A DNA stretch of 64,000 nucleotides from contig VNWV01000005.1 in the NCBI GenBank assembly GCA_009801085.1, positions 1,116,001 through 1,180,000 of the forward strand. The letters are read 5' to 3'. A model generated the notes under the pieces. That model was not told where the DNA came from. It did not search any database and saw nothing but the letters and a program-made list of their open reading frames with translations. Below, in pieces: positions 44,784 to 58,100 of the stretch (position 1 is its first letter; every line of letters begins with the position of its first letter). Source of the stretch: Lasiodiplodia sp. COLG20 (taxonomy: Eukaryota; Ascomycota; Dothideomycetes; Botryosphaeriales; Botryosphaeriaceae). Position numbers and translations under genes: made by a program.

Positions 44784-44936
44784 GAGAAGAGGCAACGGGC
44801 GCTTAAAGTAGAGTAGGCGATCGCTAGAACCTTAAAGAAAGCATTGCGGTATAGTCGAGAGGCGCCTAGCGTCTAGTACTTTTTCGAAATATCGGTTATT
44901 CCCCACACTACTTTAAGCGCCCGTCGCCTCTTCTCT
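44784..44936. repeat. Inverted repeat with about 28-bp arms
   Basis: GAGAAGAGGCAACGGGCGCT followed by TAAAGTAG (from 44784) is repeated in reverse complement ending at 44936 (CTACTTTAAGCGC, CCGTCGCCTCTTCTC), with one A/G mismatch in the arm; outer pyrimidine/purine-rich flanks also roughly pair. The spacer is about 90 bp. It may be a small MITE or a strong hairpin. Confidence 0.65.
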
Positions 44937-45049
44937 TTTCTCTCTTATTCTATTAACCCTCTTTATACTCTTCTACTTAGCGACTATGCAGCTAGTAGTA
45001 AAGCAACTTAATAAAAAGGGCTTCTAGGTACTATTTCTACCTTTAGAGC

Positions 45050-47765
45050 TAGAGCTATAATTATTTCGAGATATCGTATAGCCTAAAATTATAGAGCTCT
45101 TTCGCACTTACGCGTATTATATCGGTTTAGTTCGTAGTAAGCTTAGGGAATTCTTTAGAAAGCTAGATGTATACGTTAATACAGTCTATTCTCTAAGTAT
45201 TAAACCTAAAGCTTCTCTAACTAATAAATGTAAGCCTATTTTACTATTCAAAGCTAACGGTCGACTGTTAGCTAGCTCTAGATACTACTAAGTTACGAGC
45301 GCTGGCTCTAATCTTACTATAACTGTAAACTTTGTGGAGTTCGAATGGACCGGGCCGTCTAAAAACTATCGATTTTGTAGAAGAGAGAAATGCGGTCTAT
45401 ATTTAATCGTACTTACCCGACCTTAACTTTAGTAGCTAAGCTGTAGTTTTAAGCATAAAGTAAAGAAGGCGACTGACGGATTATTAAGCTTACTTTAAAA
45501 ATAAGGGCTAGATCTAGTCTCTAAAGAGGTGGATAATGTCTTTAATTTTTTTCTAGAAGGCGTGCCGAGAGATTTACTTAGCGGGTTAGAATTATCTCTA
45601 GATAAGTAATCTCCTAGAGTACGGACACTATTACAGCCGTATAGCACTTCCGACGAACTAGAAGAGTATTAATTAAATACATCGCTTTTATTTAGTAAGT
45701 CTATAGACTTTTTCTCTAATATAAAGACGCCGCTAGAACCGTCCGAAATTTCTAGAGTACCGGACGACTACTCCGTTCACGCGTAGACGCTATTAGAATT
45801 TTCCGAAAGTCCTAGTACGTTAAACGACTGTTCTTTTAATACGCGGACATTATTAAATGCGCTAGAAACCCTTAGAAGCTTAAATAACGAGCCGTATAGA
45901 ATTTTAACACTACTAACTATTCTTATAGTACTAGAAGCTTAATACGAGAGTAAAGCTAGTCTTAAAAACGCTTATAATATCGTTATTATAGGCTCTATTA
46001 TTCTATCTTTAGATGATAAAGATAATATAGTAGATACTATCGAGCTAGCGATAGATAAATTATATCTAGAAATAAGAATTAGAGAGGCTGTAGAAACGAG
46101 ATTAAGCCGCGTAATTAAGTAGCTTCTTTTATTTATTAAAGACCTTAGAATCTTAAAGAAAACTATCGAGCGTTTTCGCCTAAATATAAAACTTAACGAT
46201 AACGCTATTATCTTAACGTTAAAAAAAATTCTATACGAGAGAGTAGATATTCTAATAGTATCTTATACGATTAAAAATTCTTTCAGCTTAAATACCTCTT
46301 TTCGCTATATTATAGATATTTTACCATCTATACTACTAACTTTATTTTATAAACTAGAATTAAGCCATCTATTTATTACTTATAACGTCGAGTCTAGTTC
46401 TCTAAAATATATCTAGAAAGATTTTAGAGACTACTAGATTTTCGCTATCGTTAACTTTTCTAGTAAAAAAGTCTATATCTATAATAATAAAGAAAGATAC
46501 GATAAAAGAGCTAAAGCGATTATTTATAATATCGGTAATTTTATAAATAATTATAGAATAGCTAAGGGACTTTTTATAATTTACTAGAAGAATTCTAAAA
46601 TATACTCGGTAAACCGCTAAAAATATCTACTATATCTATTTTATTACTAATAAGTATTTAGTTATATTCTATAGAAAGCTTTTTAAATTACTATAATTAC
46701 GATAGCATCGTAATATTACGAGCTAAGACATTTATATATTTAAATAAAACTCTAAAAATATATAATAATACTAGCGTTATTAAACTTAGTATATAGCTTA
46801 ATAAACTACGAGTAGTCTATCTTAAGTTAATTCTTCGACTATACTAGTAAGTAAAGAATAATAAATCTAAAAGACTATTTTTTACTCTAGTCTTAGAAAG
46901 TAAAAAGAAATTATCTTTATTTTTAAACGAAATTTTAACTAAAAGTATCGTTAAGAAGAAGTATCTTAGATAAAAAGCTACGTCTTTATCTTTACTAGTC
47001 TTAATAATTCTATAATAAAAAAATTAAAAGTAGAAAGCTTATCTTCTTCGTATTATAGACCGTAGAGACTTTTACGATTAAAATATTCTCGAGACTTTTA
47101 GAAATACGCTAGTAAGTTAATCTATTTTTAAGATAATTAAAATCTTATAGTATATATATAAAGTTACTAATAAGAAACTACTACGAAAAACTAGAAATAT
47201 TATTTACGAGCTAAAGATACTTAAAGACTTAGTAAATTATATAGATTTAATTATCGATCTTTATCTTTAGATTAGAAAATTTAATAAAGTCTCTACTCTA
47301 GTCTAATTTATTAAGTATAAATACTAGCTTCTCTATTACGAGAAGTTTAAGAAGAAAATATCTTTTAAGAAAACGGCGAGAGCGATTAAGAAATAGAGAT
47401 ATAATATTAAAAAAATATTAAACTAGAGAAAAGACTTACTACTACTAGTTCGAAGTAAAAAAAGCGAAAAAAGTAGATAGAGTATTAATATCTTCGTAAG
47501 AAACGAGTAGATAAATAAGATCGTATTCTAAATAAATTTAGATAGAATTACTATACGAACTAAACTTAACTAAAATTTTAAAAAAGATAAGAAATTAAGC
47601 TATCTTTTTAATTCGCGGTATAGACGCGAAAATTAACGAAAATTAAAGTTTCTACTATTACTTTCTCTATACGATACGAAAAATCTATCGCTAGTTCTTA
47701 ATATTATAGTTTACGATCTATTTAAATAACTTTAAAACTTATTTAGAAGTATTTTAAGTAAAGAG
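45050..47765 (+). pseudogene. RIP-degraded, 5'-truncated paralogue of the JmjC-Ulp1 gene
   Basis: Colinear with the intact gene at 40264-44342. The JmjC part reads EFFRKLDVYVN, then RYY with a stop where the intact copy has YHQ, VTSAGSNLTITVNF, and WTGPSKNYRFC (about 45150-45390). The C48 part reads KKTIERFRLNIKLNDNAI, LSHLFITYNVESSSLKYI, KKVYIYNNKE and AIIYNIGNFINNYRIAKG (about 46150-46570). The C-terminal part reads ILETFRNTLV and KFKKKISFKK (about 47075-47370). It has many stops. The catalytic His391 equivalent is Tyr (CAC to TAC), and the next codon CAA is TAA, both CpA to TpA. The Asn832 equivalent is kept. Homology upstream of the JmjC centre was not found. The right end is cut by an LTR at 47771. 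Confidence 0.82.
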
Positions 47766-47770
47766 TACGT

Positions 47771-48538
47771 TATAACGATAGACTTCTTTTACTAAACTTT
47801 AAAGTTACTTAGTAGATTAAATAAATTATAGAATTTATTTTAAAGAGATAAGAGAGAAAGAATAATAATTAGACGAAAAAGTATTACGTAATTATACGAT
47901 ATATAGTAAGCTAGTTATCTTTAACTAAAAAGTCTTAATTAGAACTTTAAATTAACTACGAAGAATTAAAGATTTAGCTAAAAAGTATATCTATATATTA
48001 TAGAAAAGCTAGTTATAATCTAAATTAAAATAGTTAGATTAATATAACTAGATTAATCGTATTAAATTAATCTATCTAGATTATATTAATCTAGATAGAT
48101 CGTACGTAATTTAGACGCTTAGAATATCTTTTTAATATTCGTCTTTTAACTTCGTTAAGCGACTATAATATCGTATTATACTTTATCTATTTTTTTTATC
48201 TATTTACTTTTTAATTTTCTATCTTACTACGTTTCTTCGAAACGATTATACGCCTAGATCTATAGTTTTTAATTAGATTTTATAGTTTTTCGTTTCGTAA
48301 AAACTTCTTTAATTCGTACTTTCTTTTAAAGTTATTACGTTTTTATATACGTTCTTTTCGTACAGACTTCGACTACTATCTATTAATATTTTCGTACGCG
48401 TCGTTATTTCGTACTCTCTAGATTTAAAACCGTACGACTCTTTCGTTCGTAAGACTCTTTAGCTTCTACGATATCTTTTTTCGTACGGACTTTTTTTTCT
48501 TAGAGTTATAAAGTCCGTATCTTTTAAAATTTATAATA
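47771..48538 (-). repeat. 3' LTR of Gypsy copy 2
   Basis: A 768-bp LTR, start TATAACGATAGACTTC, end AATTTATAATA on this strand. It interrupts or abuts the C-terminal end of the JmjC-Ulp1 paralogue. Confidence 0.8.
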
Positions 48539-51500
48539 CTACTTTCTTTCTTAGAAATCTTCGATCTAAAAATTTTTTTAAGTCCGTACGATATATATCG
48601 TTTCTTTTTATTTTTATCTCTTTCTTTTTTTTTTCTTATAAGTACTCTTTTTTACTATATCTTTAAAATAGAAATAAAATTCGTAGAAGACTAAGCGTAA
48701 GTTTTTAAATACGAAGATTAATTCTTTAGAGATCGCGATATCTATATTTTATTTCTAATATTTATTATTAAACGCTTAGCGAAAGATCGAGAATTCGAAA
48801 GTTATTTATTAAATAGCTTTAGATTTTTCTCGTTATAGCGAGTATTATTATTTAGATCGTACTAGTTACGATACTAGTAGATTAGAAGATTTAAATTATA
48901 CGTTTTTTTTTATCGTTATTTTTACTAATTACTTTTAGTCTTAGTTAAGCGGCTTCGTTGAGCGTTAAAAAAGACTCGTTTTGAGCGGACGTTTTTTAAA
49001 GAATAGTTATAAAAGACTACTAATAGTCTTTTTTACGCTAAAAGATAGTAGAAATTATTAAAGCGTCGTACTACTTTAATATTATAGCGAAAGTTCGATA
49101 CTATTAATACTTTTAATAAGCTAGAGAACTTAAAGAATAGAGATTTTATTAATTTTAAGAGTACTAAGAAGAAGTAGTCGCTAAAATGTTTACGTAGTAA
49201 GTTCTTAGCTAACGCTTCTATAAATTCTACTTCGACTATTAAATTTTTTAGAACTATTTCGAATACTACGCTATTAAAGACGATCGAGCTAGTCGATTAG
49301 ACGCGCTAGACTTTAAATTTTAATTTCGAATTCTTAGACGTCTCTAAGATCGACGCGTCTCTAGCTTAAATCGATTTAAATTTTAGCGATAAAAGTCTAT
49401 AATAAGGTCTTTATAGTCTTCGTAGTTTTTTAGCGGTTTTTAGATATTATTTTAGTCTTCTTTTTATTTAATAAGATAATTAAACTAACTATTATAATAG
49501 TCGCTATTAAGAATTTTTTCTACGATCTAATTTATATTTTTGTCGACGTCTAGATTTTTTAGTATTATTTTTTTGGTTTATTTTACTAAAATAGTATTTT
49601 ATAAAGCTAGTTCGAGTAGTTTTATATAGAATACTAGATTTATTTATATAGTACTAAATAGCTTAAGACGATAAATAACTTCGTCTAGCTTTTCTTTAAT
49701 CTTAAATAGTTTAATTTTTTTAAAGTTTAGTTTATTATTTAACCGTTAAGTTTTAATATTTTTTCTAAGAAGATAAACTTTATTTCTTCTTTTTAGTCTT
49801 AGTATTTTCTAGTATCATTTATTATAGTAGTAGAATATTAAATATTCGTTAAATTCGATATTAAGACTAAACTATTTATAGAGCTCTTTTAGCTAGTTTA
49901 TCTTAAAAAAATTTTTTTAGACTAATAATTCGCTTAGAATTTCTTCTCTATAAACTATTAGTTTACGCTCGTAATTAGCGTAGAACGAAGATTTCTATAT
50001 AGCTAACGCTTTTAAGCTATTATATACGAATTATACTAGTAGTAGTAATATAATTTAATTATTCTAGATATAGTTAAGATAATAGCGTAGATATTATTTT
50101 AGCGTCTAGTTTATTCGTTTAATTTATTCGTTCGTTTAAAAATATATCGTTATCGAGAGTTTATACTTAGCTCTAAGCTATTAGATAAGACTTTACTAAA
50201 ATTAAGATATAAATAATTAATCTTTATTTAATACGAGCTCTTCGAGTAATTTATAATTATCTAGAATTATTTTAAAGAATATATAGACTAGCTCTTTCGT
50301 ATTTATCAATTTAAGATATAGTAGATAATACACGTACTTAGTAAATCTATCGATAATAACTAGAATTAAGTCGTACTTAACGTTAGTTAAGAGTTTAACT
50401 AACTTAGATAAATTTATAATAAAGTCTAGCGAGATAGATTACTAGAATTTCTTTAGAGCTATAATTAGTTAGAGTAGTTTATAAAATACGTATCTTATAG
50501 TCTTACTTTTAATATATAAGTTATATTATAAAACTATCTTTTAGACTATTCTTCTTAGATTCTAAAAGTAGTAATTTTTAGTTATTCGCTCTATTATCTT
50601 CTTAATTTCTTAGTAATTATATACTAGTACTTTATAGATATCTCTAATAAGTTCTTTCTAAAGTTTTACTAAAACGTAAATTAATTTTAAATATAAAATT
50701 ATATCTTCTACGTCGCGCGTAATTCGAAAGTTATTTTCTATTTTTTTAAGTTTTTAAGCTATTATATTATAAATATAGACTTTTTAAATCTTTCGCGTCT
50801 AGACGTTATCTTTTAAACGTATCGCTAGCGCTAATAGTCTAACTAAAGTAAGCGACGAGTCGGTTTTCGAGTTCTTCTTTAACTATAATTAAGTAATTTT
50901 AAATATAAATACGTACGCTCTAGTAGATATAAGAGTTTTATTCTTTTACTAGCTAAGTATCGTAGACTATAGTTCTAGCTTTTTTTTAATATAGTTAGCT
51001 CTTCTACTTAGTACGTCTACGTAAGCGTTCTTAAATTTCTTTCTATAAGTAATCTTTATATTATATAATACTAATTCTTTAGTCTATCTAATTTATCTTT
51101 TAATTAGTTTCTTTATAATAGTAAAGTACGTAAGATTCTTATAGTCGTAGTATACTAATATCTAGTACTTTACGTCTTTTAGATAGTATTTTTATTTTTT
51201 AAATACTATAACGATAGCTAAGAGTTTCTTATCGTAGACGTCGTAATTAAATTCTAGAAACGTTATTTTTCTAGAGTAGTACGCGATTAAATAAAGTCTT
51301 TTTTACTTATTAAACTAACTAAGATAAATCTTAATAGCGTAGTCTAATACGTTAGTTTCTATAATAATAAAGAGTTTAAAATTATAGATCTTAAGAATAA
51401 ATACTTCGTAGAATATCCGCTTTAATAAATTAAATACTCGTTATTACTCTTCGCTCTATTTAAATTCGTATTCTTTTTAAGTAAGTCTCGTAAATAACTT

Positions 51501-54354
51501 ATATACTACCGCGTATTTCTTAATAAACTTATAGTAGAAGTTAGCGAAACTAAGAAACGATTATACTTTCTTAACGGTTTTTAGTATAAGCTAATCTTTA
51601 ATTACGTCTAGTTTAGCTTCGTTTATACTAATATAGTCTAGAATAATAATAAATTCTAAGTATTTTATCTTCTAGAAGTATTATTTATGTTTTTTAAATA
51701 TAATAAATAATCTCTATTCTTAAAGTACGTCTAGAATCTTCTTAATATATTTCGTATATTTTTTAAGAGTTTTTAAGTAGATTAAAATATTATTTAGATA
51801 AACTATATAAAATATATCTAAATATAAACGTAAGACGTTATTAACTAAGCTCTAAAATATTACTAAAATATTAGTAAGCTCGAACGATATAATTATATAT
51901 TCGAAGTAATCGTAATATATTTAAAACGTTATCTTTTATTCTTTTTCTTTCTTAATTTATACGAGATAGTAGTCGTCTCTAAAATTAAACTTAGTAAAGT
52001 ATTTCGTCTCTTAAGTTTTATTTTAGAGTTCGTTAATACGAAATAATAGATATTAGTTTTTTATTATAATATTATTTAGTTATCTATAATTAATATAGAG
52101 GCGAAGCTTACTATTTTTCTTTAGAATAAATAGAATAAGATATTTAACTAGTAATAACGAAGACCGTATATATTCTTATTTTACATTCTTCTTAATATAT
52201 TTTTTTAAAGTTTTACTTTTCTTTTAAGAGAAAAAATAGATTAACTTAAACGTAAACTATATTTCTAGAATAAGAAGTATCTTATAATTCTATAATTAAT
52301 ATTTCGATAGCTATCTCTTTTCTCTTTTTTAAAATACTAGTTACTATTTTTAAAACTATAAAGATATCGTTTTAAGTTTTAATATTAAAACTTTCTTCTT
52401 CTTAGAGTTATTTATCTCTTTCTAGATATTACTTATAATATATTTTTTATCTAGCTAGATAGTTTTTTTAACGAGTCTTTTATCGTATTTAGCGTAAATT
52501 CTCTAAAGATAGTCTTCTCTAACTAATTTTAGATAGTTATTTTTCGTATAAGACTTCGTCTTTAATCGTTATATTTTAATAGCGATTCTATATTCTATTT
52601 TCTTACTAGATTTTAGATAAAATTAGTAGACTCTTTTTTCTTAGCGTTTTATACGCTTAATAGCTATTAAAAATATTTTTTAAATATTTACGCTCTCTTT
52701 TAGCTCTACGCTTTAAGCTTTTAACTTTTAGCTCGAACTCTAGCTCTTCTAGCTCTAGTTACTAGCTCTAGTTCTAGCTTTTAGCGTTTAACGACGTTTA
52801 GTAGTTATAAAATATCGTACGTAGTTCTCGTTTAGAAATATAATTTCTTTAGTTCTTTAATAGATATACGACTTATAAATTTTAAGCTATAGTATTTTAA
52901 AAATAATATCGTATTCTAGAGTTTTTATAACGTCTAAGTTAATATATTTCTTATAGTTTTTTAAGAATAACGATATCGTCTTTATTTTTAGTCGAATCTA
53001 GTCTTACTTAATAGATAATTCGTTTACTATTTTTAGCGAATACGGGCGACTCTTCGTTTAGCGATATATATAGCTTTTATTAACGTACGCTAGATTTATA
53101 AAGTTTCTCTATACGCCGCTATCGATTATTACTATTACTCTATAGTTACTAATATAAACTAGTACGTATAATAGTTTAAAGAGTTTATTTCTAGTAGGTA
53201 TTTTTTTATTTAATATATATATAATCTAGTTAAGAAATCTTACTAATAGTCTTTTTTAGAGTTTCTAACTAGAGAGACCGTCTAGTTTTTTAATTAAGAC
53301 GCGTTATAGAATTCGTACGTACGTAGTTTCTAAAGCTCTTCTACTTAATCGCGTAAGAAAAAACTATTATTTAATAACTACGAGATATTATTATAAAAGT
53401 AGAAGTCTTATTTCTCTACGTATAAAAGAATTTTCTTTTATTATATTTAATACTACTTTTTAATTCGTCGTCGATAGTAGACTATTTTATTATAAACTTA
53501 GTATTATATTATAGAGCGTTTATACTTTAGTAAAGAAATTTAATAAAGAGTTCTTTCTTCGAGAAACGTCGTTTCGTATATTTTTAAAGTTCTAGCTATA
53601 TTTCTTAAATATATTCTATCTCTTTAACGTTATATATTTTATATTTTATTTTATAGCTAGCTAGCGATCTTATTAATAGTTTATAGAAAGAGTTTCTATT
53701 CGCTTTATCTATCTTCTTAATAAACGCGAAACTATATAGTCTCTTTTTTAATCTAATATTATTTCGTAGATATATTTAGCTATATTATAAGAGTCTAGAT
53801 AGTTATAGACGTAGAATTATTAGTTCGCCTAGTTTCTTTATATTAATTAAGATGTTTCTTAATTTAAGTAAAAATAACGTCATCTTACTAGTATTCTATT
53901 TTTTTTTATTAGATTTAGACGTACTATCGTAAAATTCTTTCGTATCGCTATTTATTAGATTATCGTTCGAAAGTAGTATTTAGATAAAATCGTCGATTTT
54001 TTATTATTTCGATATCTATATAGTAGCGTTAACGTATTAAGTCTTTTTAAAATACTATTTAGCGTCTTTTTTATCGCTTTTATAAATAAAATAGTTATTA
54101 TTATAATAGACGATCTAATTTATAGCTACGTAATTAATTTATTTAGTAGTAATAGAGAAGATCTTTTAAAGCTCTTCTTAGTTCTCTTTATTAACTATCG
54201 TATTTTAGTATATCTTTTTTCTCTATAGATACTTTTATTAATATATCTTATTCTATTTTTCTCTATAGCGAAAGTACTAGTCTCGATTAAATTAAGTCTA
54301 TTTTTATAAAGTCTATTTACGAGTTTAACGCTTATCTTTTTTTTAGTTACTAGA
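47771..54354 (-). mobile_element. Chromodomain Gypsy element (copy 2), 5' LTR missing
   Basis: Same family and orientation as copy 1. The 3' LTR is 47771-48538. The interior 48539-54354 is colinear with copy 1: chromodomain about 49530-49390, integrase about 50650-49650, reverse transcriptase about 52150-51500, gag region beyond 53000. It ends abruptly at 54355 against the inverted LTR of copy 3, so its own 5' LTR and leader are lost. RIP has replaced nearly all CpA and TpG. Confidence 0.8.
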
Positions 54355-55128
54355 TATTATAAACCCTAGAAAACACGGGCTTTATAATTCTAAGAGTAGA
54401 AAGTTCGTACGGAAAAGTTCGCTGTAAGAGCTAATAAGCCTCGTAGACGAAAGAGCCGTACGGTTTTAAATCCCGTACGAGAATTTAAAAAATACGGAAT
54501 AACGGCGCGTACGGAAATACTAGTAGGTAGTAACTAAAATCTATATAAAAAGAACGTCTACGAGGGCGCGACAACTCTAAAAAAAAGTACGAACCGGAAA
54601 ATTTTCTACGAAACGAAGAACTACGAGGTTAAGCTAAAAGACGAAAGTCTAGACGTATAATCGTTTTAAAGTAGTACGCGAAGACTAAAAGCCGAAAAGT
54701 AGATAAGAAGAGAACGGTCGAGATATAGTATAATATTATAACCGTTCGAAAATTAGAGAATACTCTAAACGTCTAAATTACGTATAGAATCTATTTATAT
54801 TTTTAACTAAGAATATAGCCGAATAATACTCTTCTTTAACGGTATTACTAAATAATATTCTTATCTAAGAGTATACTAGATTGTAACTAGCTTTTTTATA
54901 GTATATAGATATACTCGTTAGCTAGACTTTTAATTTTTTATAGTTAACTTAAAGTTCTAATTAAGACTCTTTAGTTAGAGATAACTAGCTTACTATATAT
55001 CGTATAATTACGTAATACTCTCTTATTTAATTATTATTCTTTCTCTTTTATCTTTTTAAGGTAAACTCTACGGTTTATCTAACCTACTAAGTAACTTCGA
55101 AGCTTAGTAAAAGAAGTCTATCGTTATA
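54355..55128 (+). repeat. 5' LTR of Gypsy copy 3
   Basis: A 774-bp LTR in inverted orientation to those at 25931-48538; starts TATTATAAACCCTAG and ends GTCTATCGTTATA. Confidence 0.82.
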
Positions 55129-58100
55129 CTTTAATTACTATTCTTATAAGAGAAGAAAGATAGCTAATTAAGATTATCAACTAAAATAGAAAGTATCGAC
55201 CTAGTATAAAAATTACTAATAAATAGATACTAACTATAGTTAATACTATAATTAGTATAAATAACGCGGGTAATAAGTCTATAGCCTCTCTTCTATAAGT
55301 AAATACGGTCTCTTCTAATAAAAAACTATAGAGAATAATTTAGAAACTACGTACGTAAAATAACGTCCTTTAAGTTTAAGTCGTCTAAGCTCTCTAGATA
55401 TTACTAGCGACTAAGGTTAAGATATCTAAGTCTAATTTATACTATAAAGATCGTAAGAAAACGTAGATCTTTTTATCGTAACTAGACGACTACATCTACT
55501 TCTTTTAGAAATAATTTATAGAATTAGAGAACTAGATTCTCTACGCTAGTATCTATCTTAGAGACGTAATAGAGTAATAGTTTTAGCCGTTTAAAAGAAA
55601 GTATTAAACTAGATTTTCTTTCTATCGAATCGAGACTATTTAATAACTCTTCGTAGACTATCGAAACTTCGCTATCGTTCTAAAGCGAATCTTTAGTAGG
55701 CTAGACGAGGCCTACTAAGCTACTTACGATCTACTAGAGATGACGTAAAAAGAGTCTATTCGAAATTATACTACTAAGTTTTAGAACGTAGCGTTTCTAG
55801 CTAAAGAATATTTAGACCTTACGCTTAGAATTCTATATTATAGAGGGCTAAAGAATAAAATTAAAAAGATAATAGTTCTTTACGATAATACTAAAACTTT
55901 AAAAGCTATAATTTAGCTAGTCCTTAAGATAGAATAACTCTAGAACGAATACGATTAAGACTAAAAAACGTATCGACTAAGAAACTTCTAGAAACCGTCA
56001 CGCTATATTTAGAATAGAGGCGATACTATAGAGCTCGACGTAGTCTATAAAGACGAAAAGAAGCTCTATAATAAGAGAAAGAATAAAAATATTTAACGAC
56101 GAAAGTTTATACTCTAGAAATAAAAACGCTTTAATAAGAAGCTATATTTTCGATGTAGAGAAAAATAGAATAAGATATACTAATAGAGCTATCTATAAAA
56201 GAAAAAGATACATTAGAACGCGGCTATTTATAAGAGAGATTAAGAAGAATTTTACGAAGTCTTCTTCGTAGTTATAAAAATAGTTAGCTATACGGCTATA
56301 AGCTAGACTATCTACTACGATAATAATTATTTTATTTATAAGGGCGAAAAAGACGGTGCCGAATAATATTCTAAGTAATCTCGACGCGTTAACGCTACTC
56401 TACGGATATTAGAATAGTAGAAAATTAATAACTTTACTAAAGCGCTAGCTCTAGACGACGATCTAATAAATAGTAATACTAGAGAATTCTACGATAATAC
56501 GCTCGAACTTAGCAAGATAAGCGACGAAAACTAGAAGAATAAAGCTATTCTAACTAGAATCGAGAAATATCTCGAATAGTATAGAAAAATCTAACGCGTT
56601 TCTAGTTCTACGTCTATTACTATCTAGATTCTAGTAGTACGCTTAAAGCTATCTATCTAGTAATATAGAGTTATAAACGGCGTAATAACCGTTAAATTCT
56701 ACTAATATAATAAATAGAGTCTCTAGCGCTAGTTATATTATACTATCGCCGAAAAAATCGTAGAATAGCTATAAGATAAAGTCTAAAACGCCTAACGAGA
56801 AGAGAATTAGATTTATCTCTAGAATATAGCGGTAATACTAGAAATATACGAAATAGTAATACTCTAGAAAGATATTTTATATTAGATTTTATCGGCTAAG
56901 TATAAAAGACTAATAATATAGTATAAGGTCTACTAAAAAATAGTTAGCTATCGATAAAAAATCTAAGAAAAAGACTAAACTTAATAAAAGAAAACCTCTC
57001 TCTACGTAGAAGAATAGAACTTCTACTTTTACGAAAACGTCTCTCTAGTCTTAGAAGATAATAGTCTACGATACTAATCGAAAAACTAGACGGTCTTTCT
57101 AGCTAGAAATTTTAAAAGAGACCGTCTACTAGATTTCTTAATAAGATTATAAGTATATCGAACGGAAAAATATCTATCGAAACTAAAATTACGAATTTAG
57201 TATATATACTAGTTCGTATTAGTAATTACTATATAATAGCTATAATTAATAGTAGCGCGTAAGAAAACTTTATTAATCCCACCTATATCGCTAAGCTATA
57301 TATATACTACTAAATAAAGAATTACCTCTATTTACTAGTTACTATAAATAAATTATCGGCTAAGTAAGAATAAATTCGCTTAAAGACCGATACGATCTCT
57401 ATTTTTATCAATAATTATAAGAAATATATTAATCTAGACCTTATAACGATTCTAGAATACGATATTATTCTTAGAATCTTATAGCTTAAGATATACGAGC
57501 TATAAATTAACTAGAATACGAAAAAAGTTAGCTTTTTAAAAAAAAAAGTACGTAAAACACCTCGCTACCGTAAAATAGATAAGCTAGATATTAAAAAATA
57601 AAGCTAGAGCTAGAAGCTAGAGCTAGAAGAGCTAGAGCTAGAGCTAGAAGTTAGAAGTCTAGAATATAGAGCTAAGATAAGATGTAGAAGTATTAGACTT
57701 TATCGATATCTAAGAAATATTTTACGTGGTAATCTAACGTATAAAGCGTTAAGACGAGAAAGTATACGAAATATATCTTAAACCTAGCGAGAAAATAGAA
57801 TGTAAAATCGTAGCTAAGATATAGTAATTAAGAATAAAACCTTCTACGAAGAATAACTATCTAAAATTAGTTAGAGAAGACTATCTCTAGAGAATATATA
57901 CTAGATATAACGAAAGACTTATTAAGAAAACCGTCTAGTCGGATAAAAAATATATCGTAAGTAATATCTAGAAGAAGATAGATAACTCTAAGAAGAAAGA
58001 AGCTCTAATACTAAAACTTAAAACGATATCTCTATAGTTTTAGAAATAGTAATTAGTATTCTAGAAAAGAGAAAAGAAATAGCTATCGAAGTATTAACTA

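Larger units (their letters stand above)
44343..45049. other. 3' flank of the JmjC-Ulp1 gene with poly-T tract and hairpin
   Basis: No gene seen. It contains a 35-nt poly-T tract and a short inverted-repeat unit, both listed, and the transition from GC-balanced to RIP-mutated sequence. Confidence 0.5.
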
